Shown: piece by piece, positions 23,807-33,555 of the stretch
Numbering within the stretch: the stretch's first letter is position 1
How the letters are laid out: every line of letters starts with the position of its first letter
Origin: Amyloporia xantha
Lineage: Eukaryota; Basidiomycota; Agaricomycetes; Polyporales; Adustoporiaceae
NCBI GenBank assembly: GCA_036971615.1
Contig: JAYKKR010000028.1
Coordinates: 310,001-374,000, forward strand
Length of the DNA: 64,000 bases
Direction of reading: 5' to 3'
The notes under the pieces: generated by a model
Database searches by the model: none
What the model saw: only the letters and a program-made list of their open reading frames with translations
Told to the model about the DNA's origin: nothing
Made by a program: the position numbers and the translations under genes

Positions 23807-24987
23807 TGGCTCGAGGAGGTTGGTGATGGACTGTCGGCATCTGGACGTCTATGTATTTGTGGTCTTGAATCCTTGCTTGCAGGTACTATCGCGCCGCTCA
23901 TGTTTCTGGTAGTGTTGATCCCTGCGGAATTCGAAGAGACTCTCAGCATCGAGTCACTATACGGGTGTCGACGCACTCAAACATCGCATTCCACGAGCAG
24001 TCTAGTAATATACTCTATTATTTAACGAGTAAATCAGCCGCTTGAAACGAGAGCCTGTCTTCGCATTGAATAGGTTATATCCTGCTCTGGAACAAACCTT
24101 CTATTGAGAAGGACATTCGACAAGTTCGTGTACAGCAGTACTGTGGCCGGATCACATGACCGCGTTCAATGTGGCCATCACTCAACGACTCATGCACCGA
24201 CTCACGACGCTCAACGAGCGCAGTCCGGCGGGACAGCACATGTATTTCTAAGGTACGCTACCATATACTTGTATTTCCTTGACGATGTAAATGTTCTTAC
24301 TAGATCGAGGCCGCATATGCTCTAAGGAAATGCGCGCCCACTGTGGCATGCTGCCCGTCGGAGAATGTGCTCGTGAATGACAATAAATTGTTGCAAGTAC
24401 CTTCATACGTGGTCTTGATATCTCTTTCTTCTGTGCCGTTTTTTGGTTCTATAGACTGTTATGGACGTCGGTGAGTACGGCGGCCGTCCCAAGAGTTGGA
24501 GTCACCTTGGATGCATCTGCTAATCCTTTGTCCTTTGTTGTGATCTAAACGCAGGCAATGAAGACGAGAGACATTCTTGGAGGGAGACACCGTTATTTTG
24601 GAAGCAGGTCCCTTGTTCAACCCGTACGGGAGGAGCGATTTGCATTGAAAAGCTGTAGCGAAACACCTCGTGCGTTTAAGAATACAGTACGTGTCTCTCT
24701 ACTAACTCATACATGGATTCACGAAGCTGACGCAGCTGATACCCAGCACCAGGCTGCTGACGTTTAGTTATAACGTCTGCCATGCTGAAGCAAATACAAG
24801 CTGTAGCCTTTAGTACAGGTATAGATATGGCTGAAGTAGTTTCATACACAACACTAAGTAGACAATGACCCTCGAATCTCAGTCCGTTTCAACCTCTACA
24901 TCCGATTTCCTCGACTTTCAAATTACTCTGTTCGCACTTCGCACGAACGATGGATTGATGTGGCGGCCTGCGGATCTGTTTTACCAC
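23807..24987. other. Spacer between family copies 1 and 2
   Basis: About 1.2 kb without a recognised gene. It includes an AT-rich segment around 24000-24050. Confidence 0.5.
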
Positions 24988-25001
24988 GCGCCGCGGACTT
25001 G
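24988..25001 (+). promoter_or_regulatory. Conserved upstream 14-mer, copy 2 of the ~105-aa family
   Basis: GCGCCGCGGACTTG, followed by a CTATAAACCCTCGTTCACCG block (25052-25071) also found before copy 3. An adjacent upstream GCCTGCGGATCTG block is shared with copy 3 as well. Confidence 0.6.
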
Positions 25002-25216
25002 ATATTAATATTCATGTCCATTGTTCAATTTCTGGCGGGCCTCCTAGGCCTCTATAAACCCTCGTTCACCGTCGAGCCACCAATTTCATCTCTACATCTG
25101 CACACTCATACACAATTCAGATTCGGGCCTCTGACTTCATAATTTCTTGAGGTATGTTTAATGTGGCACATCAGATCTATCTCATAGTCTGATACACACC
25201 GCTTCGAAGGTTCACC

Positions 25217-25534
25217 ATGACCAAATACTACGGATTTCTAGTCGACGAAGATTGGCTATTCAGGCGCGGCGTCGCGCTGGGTTACGGGAGGGAAGACATG
25301 AGGAGGGCTACCGTTGTCAGTGCGGCGCTCAACGTCGCAGGCGAGGTGGGAATCCATGACAGGTTCAGATTTGCGGGTGTGACTGTGAAAGGAGAGTTGT
25401 ATCGTTGCATGGCTGTGGCGTCTTCGGATCCGCATGATAACTTACCCATGCCGCCCCGGGAAGTTGTGGAGAGGTTGAAGGCGGTTCTGCGTAAGAAGCC
25501 TGAGGTGCGGGCTCGGTGGCTTACATGCACTTGA
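25217..25534 (+). CDS. ~105-aa tandem family, copy 2 (intact)
   Basis: A single exon of 105 aa. The order is MTKYYGFLVDEDWLFRRGVA, GYGREDMRRAT, a helical AALNVAGEVGI segment, a beta-like FAGVTVKGELYRCMAVASS segment, LPMPPREVVERLKAVL and a basic end (RKKPEVRARWLTCT). It differs from copy 3 at roughly one residue in six, spread over the length, so this is an established duplication. The leader shares TTCTTGAGGTATGTTT and AGATCTATCTCATAGTCTGA with copy 3, which suggests a conserved 5' UTR. No known domain is recognised; function is unknown. Confidence 0.75.
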   Translation: MTKYYGFLVDEDWLFRRGVALGYGREDMRRATVVSAALNVAGEVGIHDRFRFAGVTVKGELYRCMAVASSDPHDNLPMPPREVVERLKAVLRKKPEVRARWLTCT

Positions 25535-25763
25535 GGAGGGTTGATGGATCGAGGAGGTTGACGATGTACTGTCCATATTTTTATATACGCAGTCTCTTTT
25601 TTGAGGGTCTCTCTCCATACAGAGGTAAATAAGATGTACCCGTGGGGTTGGACGGCAAGCGAGGCCTAATCATTCCTAGTACGTGAATCTGCTTTCTTGG
25701 ACCGCATAAATGAATTGGCTAAGCTGCATAAGAAAGTACAGGATATACACTAGGCAAATTGTA

Positions 25764-26786
25764 TTACTGCTCGTCCAATGGTACAGGCATGATTGACATT
25801 TTCTCGACTACTTTGCGAATGGTGTCCAACCTGTCATCAGACTGAGAGGTACCAAGCCTGATAGGTACCCTCCAAGTCGGTAACTTGTACACGAATCCAG
25901 GAGGCCAATATTGTGTGCGCTCATATATCTTTCTCCAGCATTCAGGTTCTATGTTCTCGCGGCGGAGTACCGCGTTTGACCAATAGGGCCCAGAGGCCGC
26001 GATTACTTCAACAGACTGCATATCCACGTATTTCGCGAACAGGGTTGCAGCATAATTCTGCAATTGGAATTGGGCTTCCTCCAAACGACGCTGCAGTGCA
26101 TACTCCAAGTTTTGTTTGGACAGACTCCGTGACGGATAACGCTTCTGCTCGACGAGAACAGCCACCGTGTGCTGCGGCACTCGCCAGCCACAGTATCTTC
26201 TGCAATTCTTAGCAGCGGCAACGGCCCATATGTGCACAACCGCAAAATCGGCCAGGTGCGTTGGAGCAGAGGATTCTGCGCGCGTTTGCGCGGTAGACGT
26301 TGACCAATTGGCTGGGTCATTCGGGTCCAGTCCGTGGTCGTCATCGTCCAGTATATTGTCTAGGGGAATATCCCCAGGCATTCCTCCGGCGAGATCGTCG
26401 AGACCGTCGAGTATGTTGTCTGCAGGAATGTTCACAGGCAATCCTCCGGCAAGATCGTCATCTTGTGGCGTCTGAAGTACTTCAAGTATGTCGTGCCCGG
26501 GTGTCAGAGCCTGATTAGGATCTTCGGGATCGTCTGGATCAGGACCGTCCTGTTCTTCCTCGACGTCGTTGTGTATATCCCTTTCGCTGACCCATATAGG
26601 ATATTGTGGGGCAACAAGGACATTCGGCATGTCGGAGAATAGATGGACGAGTTGATGATTCATTGACGGATACCAGAAATACTCGATGTTTCTGACATTG
26701 CATTGGCGCGAAAATCCAAATGAGCGCGAAAGCTTGGCCTTGAAACGAGCAGGCGGTGAAAGATATGGTGAGTCAACTCTCGACAT
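25764..26786 (-). CDS. Hypothetical protein, 340 aa, possible PD-(D/E)XK-like fold
   Basis: A single exon, unusual for this window, on the opposite strand between family copies 2 and 3. Residues 70-160 are acidic and Pro-rich. They contain two copies of an ~17-residue repeat, DDLAGG..(N/D)IP.DNILD, at about 110-127 and 130-147. The C-terminal half has DFAVVH (Asp about 180) followed by AVLVEQKR (Glu about 213, Lys about 215). This spacing recalls the D...ExK core of restriction-endonuclease-like folds. Helical AQFQLQNYAATLFAKY and GPYWSNAVLRREN segments follow. The similarity is by pattern only; I cannot name a family. Confidence 0.6.
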   Translation of the reverse strand: MSRVDSPYLSPPARFKAKLSRSFGFSRQCNVRNIEYFWYPSMNHQLVHLFSDMPNVLVAPQYPIWVSERDIHNDVEEEQDGPDPDDPEDPNQALTPGHDILEVLQTPQDDDLAGGLPVNIPADNILDGLDDLAGGMPGDIPLDNILDDDDHGLDPNDPANWSTSTAQTRAESSAPTHLADFAVVHIWAVAAAKNCRRYCGWRVPQHTVAVLVEQKRYPSRSLSKQNLEYALQRRLEEAQFQLQNYAATLFAKYVDMQSVEVIAASGPYWSNAVLRRENIEPECWRKIYERTQYWPPGFVYKLPTWRVPIRLGTSQSDDRLDTIRKVVEKMSIMPVPLDEQ

Positions 26787-27239
26787 AGTGGTAGATGAGG
26801 AGACTCATGCAGTTTCGCAGACCGCACCTAAATACTCCAGCAGTCACCGTGCCACGCAAGCTCTTGGTAAATATGTCGCCGCAGGTGAGTCAGCAGAAGC
26901 AATTCATTTGCGGAGCGACACTGGGTGTGGCTTCGTCTATATTTACCGAGCCAACTTCTAGCCACGATCTGACTTCTTTGTTTATGTTGCCTTGGACAAT
27001 GGTCCACTATAGGGCAGTGCTTGTAATTTAGTAGCGAAGTTCCTAGTTAGGACGCGTTCTTGTTTGACATCATCAGAGCGCAAGCGCTATGGCTTGATAT
27101 ACACCGTGGTTGAATATGTGGTTGATGCGGGAGATTCATTTCCGCCTTGGCTGATATTGCATACTCGGTTAGCAAAAGAGCGGTGTGTTCTGGAACATTC
27201 ACGTGATTGACGTGGCCGCCTGCGGATCTATTTTGTCGA
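26787..27239. other. Intergenic between the 340-aa gene and family copy 3
   Basis: Divergent promoter region; no further feature was seen apart from the shared GCCTGCGGATCT block near 27218. Confidence 0.5.
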
Positions 27240-27253
27240 GCGCCGCGGACTTG
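27240..27253 (+). promoter_or_regulatory. Conserved upstream 14-mer, copy 3 of the ~105-aa family
   Basis: GCGCCGCGGACTTG, 214 nt before the ATG at 27454, followed by CATAAACCCTCGTTCACCG. Confidence 0.6.
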
Positions 27254-27453
27254 AAATTCATGTCCATTGTTCAACTCCTGGCGAGCCTTCCCTTCATAAA
27301 CCCTCGTTCACCGTCGAGTCGCCATCTTCATCCCCACGTTTGCACACCCACCCACAATTAATATTCTGCCACTTCAAAGTTTCTTGAGGTATGTTTGCTG
27401 TAGCACACCAGATCTATCTCATAGTCTGACGCACATTGCTTCCAAGTTTCAAC

Positions 27454-27771
27454 ATGACCAAATACTACGGTTTTCTAGTTGATGAAGATTGGCTTTTCAG
27501 GCGCGGCGTCGCACTGGGTTATGGGAGGGAAGACATGAGGAGCGCGACCATCGTCAGTGCGGCGCTCAATGTCGCAGCCAAAGTTGGAATTCAGGACAGA
27601 TGCAGATTTGCGGGTGTGATGGTGAAAGGAGAGATGTACCGTTGCCTGGCTGTGGCATCTTCAGATCCACACGATTGCTTACCCATGCCGCCCGCTGACG
27701 TTGTGGAGAGGTTGAAGGCGGCTCTGCACAAGAAGCCTGAGGTGCGGGCTCGGTGGTTTACATATGCTTGA
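27454..27771 (+). CDS. ~105-aa tandem family, copy 3 (intact)
   Basis: A single exon of 105 aa, collinear with copy 2: MTKYYGFLVDEDWLFRRGVA, GYGREDMRSAT, RFAGVMVKGEMYRCLAVASS, LPMPPADVVERLK and a basic Lys/Arg-rich tail. Substitutions relative to copy 2 are largely conservative (V/I, L/M, E/D). That argues the protein is under selection rather than drifting. It has no signal peptide, and Cys residues at about 50, 64 and 75 are not paired in an obvious motif. Function is unknown. Confidence 0.75.
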   Translation: MTKYYGFLVDEDWLFRRGVALGYGREDMRSATIVSAALNVAAKVGIQDRCRFAGVMVKGEMYRCLAVASSDPHDCLPMPPADVVERLKAALHKKPEVRARWFTYA

Positions 27772-28542
27772 AGAGGGTTGGAGGAGGTTAACAATGGACT
27801 GTTGGTATCTGCACGCATATATATGTAGTCTTTGTTTTTTTTTGCTTTCCTATGTTATCGCGCTACTCGATTGGTGTTGATTCTCTGGGATGGACGATCT
27901 GTTAGCTACGGATCGCCCGCCATCATCGATTCGATCAGAAAGATTGAAAGTATTGAACCTGTGTACACGTTGGTCGCTTTGTGGGTGAAGATCATCCTGG
28001 CCTAATGCCACAGGGGACACTATTTGCCCGGCTCTGAATGTAAGAGTAATACAACGAAATTAACTGTATGCCTGACTTGATGCAATAGCTCATAGGCGAT
28101 GTGAAACCTATTCAATTTTTAACCTTCAAGTCGGCTGGGACACAGCGTCCTATCCCGGGAGCAAATGCTTACGAACCGCCAATCGACAGACACGCGTCAG
28201 AATCACGTGACCGCGTCGTAGCCAGCCACAAAATGGGGCCTGGGCTCTGTATATCTGAGACTTCGTTCTTCGTACTTCCAATGAAATCAATCTACAACGC
28301 TCAAAATTCGCAATACAGCGCAACAACACACTGACACAATAGTCTGTAGCAACATTGGAACGGCATACCAAGGAAGGAGATCAAGACTTGAGGCGAGTAC
28401 GCGCGCAAATATATTTCATCGTCGCGCAGGGGTTCATCCTCCAGTTTTCCCCGATTTTGAAGTCACTTTGTTCGCATGATTTACATCTGGCTATCGTACA
28501 AAGATATTTATTCCAGCTTGTGTCTCATTCTCCTCATAAAAC
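27772..28542. other. Intergenic, no gene recognised
   Basis: About 770 bp between copy 3 and the 3' end of the first NmrA-like gene. An E-box-like TCACGTGACC lies near 28203. Confidence 0.5.
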
Positions 28543-29836
28543 TCAGCAGAACGGCCGGCCCCCAACCTCACGAACGTATTCCTCAACAGACTTCCACTTC
28601 CACACCTTCTGGCCAGGGTTCACCAGTTCGTCATCGTTCTCAGAAAAGTCCATCTTCCCCTCCGCAATGAGGAGTCTACCCAACCGCGTGCAGACACCTT
28701 CAGATCTCTCTCATCGACAACGGAATCCATGACGATGACTCACCGGATGTGCCTCAGCGGGCCCGCGGCGGGCTTCTTCAGCTGGTCCTCACGCACCGTC
28801 GCCTTGTATGCCTCGTAGTCCTCCGACTTCAGCACGATCTCGCCCCGCGGCTCGACGCCAAGCTCCTCCCGCACGCGCTGCACCGTGTCGCGCACGGTGC
28901 GGTAGCTGACGTTATCGCCTGCAATACGCACGTTGTCCGGGACCCTTGACGCGGATTCGGGGGACAGCGCAAGGAGGGCGAGCTCCGCGAGCGTGCGGCC
29001 GATGTCTGCCTTGGCGGTGATAGCTGTCTTCTGGTCAGGCGAACCTACGCTGGTGTAGGTCAGGTTCGCGGTGTCGAAGCCGACTGGGAGGGAGCGGACG
29101 TCAGTGGGTGATCAGATGCATGTAGATGACGGCGGAGAACCTACACCAGGGCTGCCGGAGTTGCTTGCCGTGAGTAGAGCGCTACAAGTAGCAGGTATGT
29201 CGGCTCACCCCTAAAGTGCCTTCCAAGAACAGACCGGTGTACAAGGCGATGACCTTCACCTTCCCTTTCGCGAGCTCTCGCGCCTTGTGCACGTGCTTTC
29301 CTTTCGCCACCCAAAGGACGTCGTCCCATCCCGGAAAGTTGTTCAGGCGGTGGTCGCTGCCCAGTGCCCGGACACGTCCATCAACACCCCAGCGCGCGTT
29401 GTATGGTGTGCACACTCACCAGCCGAATTCCGAGGGGAAATACACCCTCACGCCGCTCTTCAGGGCGCCCTCGAAGAGCGCATCGTAGTACTCGAGCGGG
29501 GCGGTGCCCACGAGGTTCACGACGATGTCCACGCCCTCAAATGCACGCGTGAACGACGCGACGGGATCGGTGGGGTTCACTTGGCGCAGCTCTGCGCCTT
29601 GCTCTGCGAGGAGGCGGGCGCTGTCGGAGCCGGTGTCGCGCACGATGGCGATGATTTGGGAGAAGAAGGGGCGGTAGTTGGTGAGGAAGACCTTGGCGAC
29701 GTCCTTACCTGGAGGATCAAGCAGGTGCGTAGTAGGGTCAAGGCCGGAGGAGCAGCATACGGAGGGGCTCACCGAGGTTTCCGGTCGCACCGACGAGGGC
29801 GACGACGTACTGGGCGCGGCTGAGTCGTGTAGACAT
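28543..29836 (-). CDS. NmrA/isoflavone-reductase-like NAD(P)-binding protein 1
   Basis: Six exons: 29836-29773, 29708-29420, 29356-29209, a 7-nt microexon 29151-29145, 29083-28744 and 28675-28543; 326 aa. The start MSTRLSRAQYVVALVGATGN carries the GxTGxxG dinucleotide-binding loop (about residues 16-22). FEGVDIVVNLVG and YFPSEFG follow, both typical of the NmrA/IFR family of atypical short-chain dehydrogenases. The C-terminal half (KADIGRTLAELALL, NVRIAGDNVSYRTV) is the usual substrate-side region. Substrate is unknown. The paralogue at 37296-38599 has the same exon lengths for exon 3 (148), the microexon (7) and exon 5 (340). The minus-strand TATATATG-like promoter lies near 29908. Confidence 0.85.
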
Positions 29837-30525
29837 GACGTAGGACATGCACTACTAGCTGGGTCGTCGGCTAAGGGTGTTTGAGTGCAGGTTCAGAATC
29901 CGTAGATCATATATAGCCAGGAATAGGGATCCTATTGTAGGGATCCTATTGACAGACGGTGCTTAGTAGTGGTGTGAATGGGCTTACCAAGACAGAGCTC
30001 AGAAGGGGCTAGTGACTAACTGTTAGTGCAGCACGACATACGGAAGAGAGGTGCGTCATTCGGTGATCGAGACTAGCTTGTCGGGTCACGCGGGGTTGAT
30101 GGGGAGAACACAAATTCGAACTTAGTGAGCATGCAAATAATGATCTTTCAGCAATAGGCTGTAATTGATCTCGTTGATGGTAGTGTTAATAACGGGTTTA
30201 CCAAGACAGAGTCCAGACAGCGTTAGGGCAGCTCAGCTTACGGAAGAGGCCGTGTGGTCCAAGATTGAAGAATCAAGACCCGCGAGCCTGCCAGTGGACC
30301 GTTGCGGCGAGTCTCCACGACTTCAGAGTGGAAGGTGAGTACTGTAAAGTATGTACACAGAACAATTGACCGTCATGGCTTCTGCAAGGGCTGAGCGCTG
30401 AGCGCTGATCGATCGAACTTTCAGCAAACGGCGCATCGAAAAGGGGTGCCTTTGGAATCAATCGTAGGTGACGTAATCACAAATACTGCCAGTACTAGCT
30501 TTGCTATATTCTTCGAGAACCAATT
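29837..30525. other. Intergenic with imperfect direct repeats
   Basis: A perfect 14-bp tandem duplication (TAGGGATCCTATTG twice) sits at 29924-29951, just upstream of the NmrA-like gene. Two diverged segments of about 100 bp, near 29965-30065 and 30180-30280, share TTACCAAGACAGAG and TACGGAAGAG in the same order. Confidence 0.6.
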
Positions 30526-31685
30526 TCAAAGCTGATCGCCATTACAAGTGCAAGTGTCTGAGACAACAAGAATATCGCTGTTCGTGAGCACAGTATAAGT
30601 CATGGACGCCTCTCCTTCCCGTTTCAATTTTTTGGACAGGTGCGCGCCCCGCGTCCCTAGTTCGCCCATGATCCTCATGCATTTCGCAAGTCGGGACACC
30701 TCGTGTCGAAGAATCTCAGTAAGACGTCATTCATCGCACAGGCTTGTGACAACTTACTGGCATATAGACGTGTGGATTACCAGTGAGGCGATATAGGGTG
30801 CCGGTCAAAACACTTTGACCGCGGAGGCAGGAGGTGCGGATCAGGACCGTGTAATGTTGAGTGACAGACACACAAACGTCCACTCACCCCACGATATGTT
30901 CGAACGGGCGGCTCACTTCTCGGTGTACATCCCCGAAGGGCCCCGGCCGGAAGGCAATCACCTCGTCGTAACCCAGGCTTGCGAGCGCCTGCTCCGTGAG
31001 CCCTTTGCTCCTGTGGGCGAGCAGATGAAGCCTCATCACCTACCGGATAGATGTCAGCAGGATGCGCTCACCTAAAGTAGGGAAAAGGCCAGGAGGGATT
31101 CGCCCATGCCGACTGCGACCGGACACAAACGTCAATAGCTTAACCGCACGTGCGAAGTAGGAAGGTACGTACGGATATGTACAGCAAACGCTGGACATGA
31201 GCCGGGTCGCCAGACTTCGCAGCACGCGCAGCACCGACGACGTATCTACGCGCACGGGAGGTGTGTCCAATAAACGTTATGTTGACACCAGGTCATACGA
31301 GCACTGGATACTCAACTCCCTGTCAATCTTCTGAAACTCGGCCCGGCTTTTTGCTGCGAGGCTGCTCTTGCCCAGACTATCAAAAGACAGTGCGCGCACC
31401 GAGTCAAACACCCGCGAGGGAAGCGCCGCACGAAATCGACACGAACGCAATGAACACCACGTCCCAGCGTCCGTCCTGCAGACCGCTCTGCTCGAGCCTG
31501 TCGAAATCGATGACTTTCTGCTCCAGCTTCTCCTTCCCTTCGAGGATCGTGTCTGCGCTGGTCACTCGTCGCCCGTACTCGCTGACGCGAGAGAACGCAG
31601 GAGCCGCGAGGACTTCACGGAGCAAGACGCTGCCCGCTGCGCCCGTGCCTCCCAGAATAAGAGCGGAAAGACCTGAAAGATGCAT
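30526..31685 (-). CDS. Fmp52/HTATIP2-like NAD(P)-binding oxidoreductase
   Basis: Exons 31685-31447, 31376-31317, 31245-31173, 31112-31072 and 31010-30888 join in frame. A last exon ends at 30526, but its 5' border is not resolved. The protein begins MHLSGLSALILGGTGAAGSV (nucleotide-binding GGTGAAG), then GKEKLEQKVIDFDRL, KIDREYVVGAARAAKSGDPA and RLLYISSAWANP. A YFRSK segment matches the YxxxK catalytic pair of short-chain dehydrogenases. GLTEQALASLGYDEVIAFRPG and a C-terminal MRIMGELGTRGAH follow. This order matches fungal Fmp52, a mitochondrial outer-membrane protein in yeast, and human HTATIP2. Two donors are the weak GTTCGT and GTTGAG. Its tail exon is duplicated at about 33228. Confidence 0.75.
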
Positions 31686-32980
31686 CAACAGAAGGCTACT
31701 GGGAGGGGGGTTCGGAAGTGTAGCAACTTGTCATTTTGTCCGTCTTGAAGGAGGATGATCAGTCTTCACGCACGGTCTCCTCCAATGACAGGCCCTCTTA
31801 AATACACATAGTCCAGGTTGGTGTGATGTTAAGTTATAAATTGTGCGGTGGCGTGGTTTTCTGATGTTCTCCTACATAGTGGTCTTCTAGAGGACCGGAC
31901 TATCATCCGACAACCTCCTTTCGCAGTAAAACGCTTGCGAACGCGCTTGATAATGGAAAATCTATCAGGTGAGCCTGCTACTCTACTATTCATTTGAGCT
32001 CGGATCGGCGTCTGTGCTATTGAATTGAATAATCCAGAATGCCATGGACGCCGACGCGATCCCTCGGCCAGGGGTAGGTCACTTGCCCCACTTCCTACCA
32101 GGCATCCTATCTATGCCAGAGGATTGCATCCCGAGGTTGGGAAATAGAATGTCAATTGAGGACCCGAGATTGGCGAGTTTTGCACAGGTTCGCGGTTGTC
32201 CATGGGTTCAGTGGGAGGCTTTAAACGTCGCCTTCTAACGCTCATGTCCTGACCTTTGAATTCGCGCGACTGAACATCCTTCAAATTTGATGTGCCCATG
32301 GTGTAGCACTCCCAAGTATACTGGCATGTCCTCCGCTGGGGGCAGGCCCCGGGAACGACAATGTATTAACAACACCCCGCGTTGACCTGAAGTGAATGAA
32401 AGAGTACAGTCGGTGGATTTCAACACGTCAGATAGTGGAAACTTGACTTGCCGCCAAAACACCGACATCATTATGTCCAATCCGCCCAACGATGCACTAA
32501 AGTCACCAGCGCGATACCCATCTGAGAAAAGACGGAAGAGGGGTATGCTGCTAGTTTATTGCTGCAGTCTGCCACGCCCACACCTAACATGACCACATGT
32601 TTCAGAATGTAAGTATGAGCACGCACCATTCGTGTTATGACGAATCTTGCACCTATTGGGGGATCGTGTCAGGAAAACCTCAATATATTGTGACTCAGCG
32701 GGCCGCGTTAAATTCTAAGTTTTGAGTCTGGGCTCTAGCGGTAAAAGCCCAGAAGTCTCGTACTGTGTATCTGACGCGCGCGTACGTACGAGGTATGCAT
32801 CAAAGCGCGCAACGCTCGACGCTATTCTAGAAAACATCGCAGGGACCAAACGATTTGATTTTACCGCCAGCGAAACAACGGCCCTGATGAATACAGGCGA
32901 AGTCGATCCGACAATCTGGATTACACAGATAACTTCATTCTTCTGCACACTGCGTGTCCGCTGCATTCCTACTGACAGAC
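31686..32980. other. Intergenic, no gene recognised
   Basis: About 1.3 kb with only short non-conserved open frames. Confidence 0.5.
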
Positions 32981-33229
32981 TCAGCGCGGCAGCCCCGGAC
33001 GGCCGTCTGCCTCGCGGACATACTCCTCGATTGATTTCCACTTCCACTTTCGCTCTCCGGGGTTCACCAGCTCGTTGTCGTTCTCCGTGGAAAAATTCAT
33101 CTTGCCCTCGCCCATGACGATTCTGTAAACAACAATTCCAAGATAACAATCCCAACGACTCAGAATTATAGAGGTCAAAAAACGAAATCAGGCAGCCTTA
33201 CCTGATATGCGCAGGTGAGAATGGTGGCC
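32981..33229 (-). pseudogene. 5'-truncated relic of an NmrA-like gene (last exon plus exon tail)
   Basis: 33122-32981 corresponds to the last exon of the gene at 37296-38599 (IVMGEGKMNFS ... NDNELVNPGE ... WKWKSIEEYVRE), with one extra codon. After an intron, 33202-33229 matches the end of the preceding exon (HIR end, then upstream GGTGGCC). Homology stops abruptly at about 33229, where Fmp52-like sequence begins on the other strand. It lacks the whole nucleotide-binding part, so it cannot be functional. Confidence 0.8.
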
Positions 33230-33363
33230 TGCCCAAGAGATTTGAACGAGCGGGAGAGATGCCCATGACTTATACTGTGCTCACGAACAGCGATATTCTT
33301 GCCGTCTCGGATACTTCTAATGGTGACCAGCGCCGAGCGGCTGTGAAAGGGTTGCTGCTGTAG
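33228..33363 (+). pseudogene. 5'-truncated relic of an Fmp52-like gene (C-terminal exon)
   Basis: The plus strand from CTGCCCAAGAG to the TAG near 33361-33363 matches the C-terminal exon of the gene at 30526-31685. It includes a run of about 30 nearly identical bases around ATGACTTATACTGTGCTCAC (33254-33273), followed by VSDTxxNGDQ with a changed ending. It starts exactly where the NmrA-like relic stops. The remaining upstream exons are absent. Confidence 0.75.
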
Positions 33364-33555
33364 ATTGTAGCAAAGAGAGCGGAGCTGCATCTCGAATTGC
33401 GCTGCGCATGTCTTACGCGATACGACCTACGATTAATTTCCAAATGACAGGTCATTTGGTAAGTAAACAGTCTGCGTACGGGATGTTACATAAGCGCTCC
33501 GTATCCTGCAGTGCCCCGTGAGGAGTCGTCTATAACAGCAACTGCGGCGGCATAC

